Shown one piece after another: positions 60,531 to 64,000 of a stretch of 64,000 nucleotides of DNA; within the stretch, counting starts at the first letter, position 1, and every line of letters begins with the position of its first letter. The stretch covers positions 4,851,001 to 4,915,000 of the forward strand of contig NC_061134.1 of NCBI RefSeq assembly GCF_905220365.1, given 5' to 3'. The notes beneath the pieces were generated by a model. It saw nothing but the letters and a program-made list of their open reading frames with translations, was not told the origin of the DNA and did not search any database. Position numbers and translations under genes: made by a program. The stretch is from Vanessa cardui (lineage: Eukaryota; Arthropoda; Insecta; Lepidoptera; Nymphalidae).

Positions 60531-62551
60531 GAGCAGCGTAGTAAAATTAACCAATAATCCAAATCTTCTCATCAAAAGGACCAGAGCATTTACTGACAAG
60601 TGTAAAAATTTAAAAAAATGCTACATTATCTTGAAAAACTTTTTAAACAGACTATTCTATCTAGCTTTTTAAATTAACACCAAGTCAAAGTTCTAGAATA
60701 AAAAGCGATTGCGGACGAGACAAATTTCATCGCATGCCTCAGAGCAAACCACTCAACTAGTGAAAAATCCCTTTGCTTTTATTTCTAGACGAGCTGACAC
60801 TCGATCGCTTACGCTGGTGTCACTTCGCCGACTTGATTTATGCGACCAATATGGCGGCTCCTGTCATTCGTCGGCGATATCGAACCGCTCATATTATTAT
60901 CGTCCATGTTTGACCGCTTTATTTCTATGTAAAAAAGATTTTAAAAGAATATTGTAAAATATTTCAGTTTTGAGACTAGTTCAGTTCATGATGTAATCTT
61001 GGAAATTTTTCTTATAGTAAATTGAAATTTTATGCAAACGTTATCCATATAATGCAAAGACTAAATTCTATGACACTAGAGCTTAAACCATAATTGTAAG
61101 CAAGATATTTATCTTTTCCACGCGTTAAATGTCTTCAATTTTATATAAGATATTTAAGATCGTTATCATTATAAATTTTTGATGCCCATACTTGAAAACT
61201 TAATCAAATCAGAAAATAAATAACAATTAAATTGAATTATTGCTAAATACTAAAGTTGTACTATTTTAAATGAGGATAATATGTGTAACTTTCCTTACAA
61301 ACCTTATAAAAGCCCTTAAAACACTATGTTACCCATCTATCAGCCGATCGGTTAATTTAGCTGCAGTTGCAAGTGATATAATCTAGTCTACGGTTCACTG
61401 GCGGCTTTTAGAGCTTACAAACAAACTACTCTACTAAATTTTGTTCGTACAGTATGCAGTATTATATGTTTGCACATTCTATATATTTTTATAATAAATA
61501 AATAACGTTGAAATAATTCAAATTGAATTTCTAGGAAATATTTTGAAAAAATTCAAATAAGGATACAAAGGAAAGTATGAAGTAGATTGTTCGAAGGACA
61601 CCTTGCCTTCTAAGTAGGTCGAATAATGTGACGGACTGTCAAGTGCACTCGGGCCCCTCGACACGAGTGCTCTCCGATCCTCCTCACTAAAATCGCTCGA
61701 TTTGACATGATTTTAAAATATCGATAATAAAATACGTTCCACGTTTTTTCCGGAATACTTGCTGGTATGATTTTACAAAAATTGGCCTCCTTGATAAGCG
61801 TATTACTACGAGTCATTCGTTTTATCGTCATTCAATCAAAAATTCGAATATAACTTGATTGAACCGATGTTTTAACATAGAGATGAATATATCTAGTTGT
61901 ATTTCAGCTTATCCAGCTTATCAGAATTATAAGTTTTATTATAGTTTATCATATGGCTTCTCCGTCGGTTTTTCACGTTTAAATTGACTATCTGTTTAAA
62001 TTTAGAATAGGTTTTTTTTGGTATTCAATATATGATGGAGTCCGCTTCAAAAGTCATTGTGTAAAGAAAAAAACAGTGTTACATACAACTACTTCCTTAA
62101 CTCACAGTTGAAAACGAGTTGAACATCGCTAAGCAAAATAATATTGAAGCTGTCTCTTGTACATCTTCATCAATCACTTTCATAAGATAGCGTAATGTTC
62201 TTCGACATTTTTTATGGTTTTCTCATACCGGCAAGGTCGAAAACGGTATTCAGACATGAAAATGAATTATGTAGCAGAAACCCGGGTTTCTGAAAACTAA
62301 TTGATTTGGGATATTGAGAGGCGTTTGAGTGAAACGCTCGAGTGGTAAGCGTTCACTATGATATTAAAGGTTTTAGTGGAAAATTACCGCTTCAGTGTGC
62401 AAATCCTACGATTACGAATATACATCTTAACGACGATAAATCAATACTGATTATATTTAAATAAAAATTATTACAACCTAATATATGCAAACTATAACTA
62501 TACTATAAATATTAAGAAAGTCAAGAGCAGAGGTAAATAAAAACAATCCCA
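60531..62551. other. AT-rich noncoding DNA with one GC-richer patch
   Basis: The patch at 60700-60920 contains ATGCGACCAATATGGCGGCT (Pho/YY1-like GCCAT core) and may be a conserved element. The 82-codon frame there has no recognisable domain. A second patch near 61610-61690 also lacks diagnostic content. Confidence 0.4.
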
Positions 62552-62883
62552 TATGTAATATATGAGTCGAGATGGCCCAGTGGTTAGAACGCGTGCATCT
62601 TAACCGATGATTGCGGGTTCAAACTCAGGCAAGCACCGCTGATTCATGTGCTTAATTTGTCTTTATAATTCATCTCATGCTCAGCGGTGAAGGAAAACAT
62701 CGTGAGGAAATCTGCATGTGACAAATTCATAGAAATTCTGCCATGTGTATTCCACCAACCCGGATTCGAACAGCGTGGTGGAATATGTTCCAAACCTTCT
62801 CCTCAAAGGGAGAGGAGGCCTTTAGCCCAGCAGTGGGAATCTACAGGCTGTTGTTGTTGTTGTTGTTGTTGTATGTAATATAT
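62552..62883 (+). mobile_element. Young full-length Metulj-like SINE with target duplication
   Basis: The direct repeat TATGTAATATAT at 62552-62563 and 62872-62883 brackets a 308-bp element. It opens GAGTCGAGATGGCCCAGTGG, has the B box GCGGGTTCAAACTC, the body TTAATTTGTCTTTATAATTC and AAAACATCGTGAGGAAATCT, and the 3' GGGAGAGGAGGCCTTTAGCC. A pure (TTG)7 tail at 62851-62871 ends it. It is the best reference copy of the family in the plus orientation. The 63-codon frame inside is SINE sequence. Confidence 0.96.
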
Positions 62884-62892
62884 AATATCCCA

Positions 62893-62952
62893 TTATATCA
62901 ACTTTTAATGTATTATACATAACAATATATAATACATTAAAAGTTGATATAA
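62893..62952. repeat. Perfect 25-bp inverted repeat with 10-base loop
   Basis: The arm 62893-62917, beginning TTATATCAACTTTTAATG, is exactly reverse-complementary to 62928-62952. Both arms are flanked by CCCA, so the arrangement reads as a small foldback 9 bp beyond the SINE target duplication. Confidence 0.88.
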
Positions 62953-64000
62953 CCCATAAAAATTCTAATCATACATGACAGTGTAGTCCTGAAGGGTCGC
63001 TAGCTGTCACAGAGATTCGACAAGCGTATCGCTCACTCGCCCTGACGGACCGACTGAATTGAGAAATTGAAACGCGTAATCACAAAAAAACGTCTTGTTC
63101 GGACGCTGAAGATTGCTACCAATGTTTCTTATTACAGTTCCGAATCGAGTTTGCCGCATTAAGTAATATATATTTATACGTATACAGATACGTACCCAGA
63201 TAAGTCACATTACACTCACTGCGATTAAGAAACTGAGACATACAAGTTATAACGATTGAAGTTAAAAGAATAAATGTTTATGACGTCATCTTAAAATAGA
63301 ACTTTAATTTACAAGTACTTACATTTTAAAGACTTAAGTCTAAATATCTATGAAGAGTCTAAACTATATTATGTCTATAACTTTAGATGGATAGAATTCA
63401 AAAAATATTAACACCTATGTTTTTTAATATAGACACACACTAAATTTTTTTATATAATTTAATTTTTATGGTAGAAAGTCTTAACATTCTTTATAAGACC
63501 GATATTTTTTAATTTTAGTTCAACGTGCAATTAGTTCTTTAATACGATAATAAAAATTAACATAATCATATGTTTTACATAAACGTAGCGTGTACTAAAT
63601 GTATGTCTTTACCTTAGCGCGCGTAGATCCGCGTCTAATAATGCTACTCGTAGAAGTATAAGAGAAATATGGATACATCAAAATCTATTTATTCTAAGAG
63701 AAATTATATTTTTATGGGTATGGGTAGGTATCCAAAACCATATTTAGAACACTTGATCAACTGTTAATACAATGAATATTTGTTAGGGAATAAAAATACC
63801 CAATATATGCTCGGTCATTATAGCCTTTTCATCTATCACTATTATGGATTGAGAAAATTATTCAGATATATCTGTTTACTGAGATCATAGCATATTGTCC
63901 GCGATTAATACTTTTTCTGCACAAGGCTTAATACAGAAATACGTCGGAAGCTTTCGTCTTTTTCATTGTTCAGCAAATAAGCCTAGTGGGTGGACAAAGG
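62953..64000. other. AT-rich noncoding DNA to the window end
   Basis: No gene is supported. A GC-richer patch at 62990-63060 (GTCGCTAGCTGTCACAGAGA) is unexplained. Confidence 0.4.

Noticed and set aside
62564..62640. tRNA-like head of the SINE as a real tRNA gene
   Set aside because: The stems do not pair into a cloverleaf and the sequence continues into the SINE body. Only the internal Pol III boxes are retained.
62687..62878. 63-codon frame ending in Cys repeats
   Set aside because: It is SINE body plus the (TTG)n tail.
1..64000. CRISPR arrays, bacterial operons or rRNA genes
   Set aside because: No regularly spaced repeats, Shine-Dalgarno-led gene strings or rRNA-like blocks were seen; the window is eukaryotic.

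Overview
The window reads as nuclear DNA of a lepidopteran insect, most likely a nymphalid-type butterfly. It is AT-rich and gene-poor, with short exons in long introns. Its interspersed repeats look like butterfly families: tRNA-headed SINEs, a dispersed element with conserved TTCAAAxxGGAACACAACAAT-like blocks, and an element opening with AACTAGCGACCCGCCC. The species assignment rests on recognising these repeats from memory, not on a search.

Layout. From 1 to 28.2 kb there is no convincing gene. It holds AT-rich DNA with many SINE copies, a few with clear target-site duplications, and one weak coding-like stretch on the minus strand at 3.25-3.47 kb. At 28.25-28.66 kb two adjacent plus-strand exons encode the propeptide of a matrix metalloproteinase: a peptidoglycan-binding-like fold, a cysteine switch and a furin site. 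The rest of that gene is not visible. Just downstream is a cluster of four CTCF-like TAGATGGCGCT motifs in alternating orientation. At 31.97-34.34 kb lies an almost pristine hAT DNA transposon with an 8-bp target duplication, terminal inverted repeats and an uninterrupted 620-residue BED-finger transposase. A canonical tRNA-Lys(TTT) gene with a Pol III terminator follows at 34.95 kb.

From 40.4 to 47.7 kb the composition changes to GC- and CpG-rich islands. The best is a core promoter at 40.58-40.64 kb with TATA, arthropod Inr and DPE at consensus spacing, followed by a short first exon that ends in a perfect 5' splice site. A second TATA-type candidate lies at 46.67 kb, with a Grainyhead palindrome and Sox/Oct-like motifs nearby. 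This looks like the 5' end and regulatory region of a gene or long noncoding RNA whose further exons are outside the window or too short to see. From 47.7 to 64 kb the DNA is mostly AT-rich and intergenic or intronic, with scattered repeats, one more TATA candidate at 58.8 kb, a young SINE with target duplications at 62.56 kb, and a perfect 25-bp foldback beside it.

Three transcription units are supported: the metalloproteinase, the hAT transposase and the tRNA. A fourth, the 40.6-kb promoter and first exon, is inferred from signals. I saw no rRNA gene, CRISPR array or bacterial feature. Apart from the transposase, the open frames of about 60-100 codons look like chance frames.
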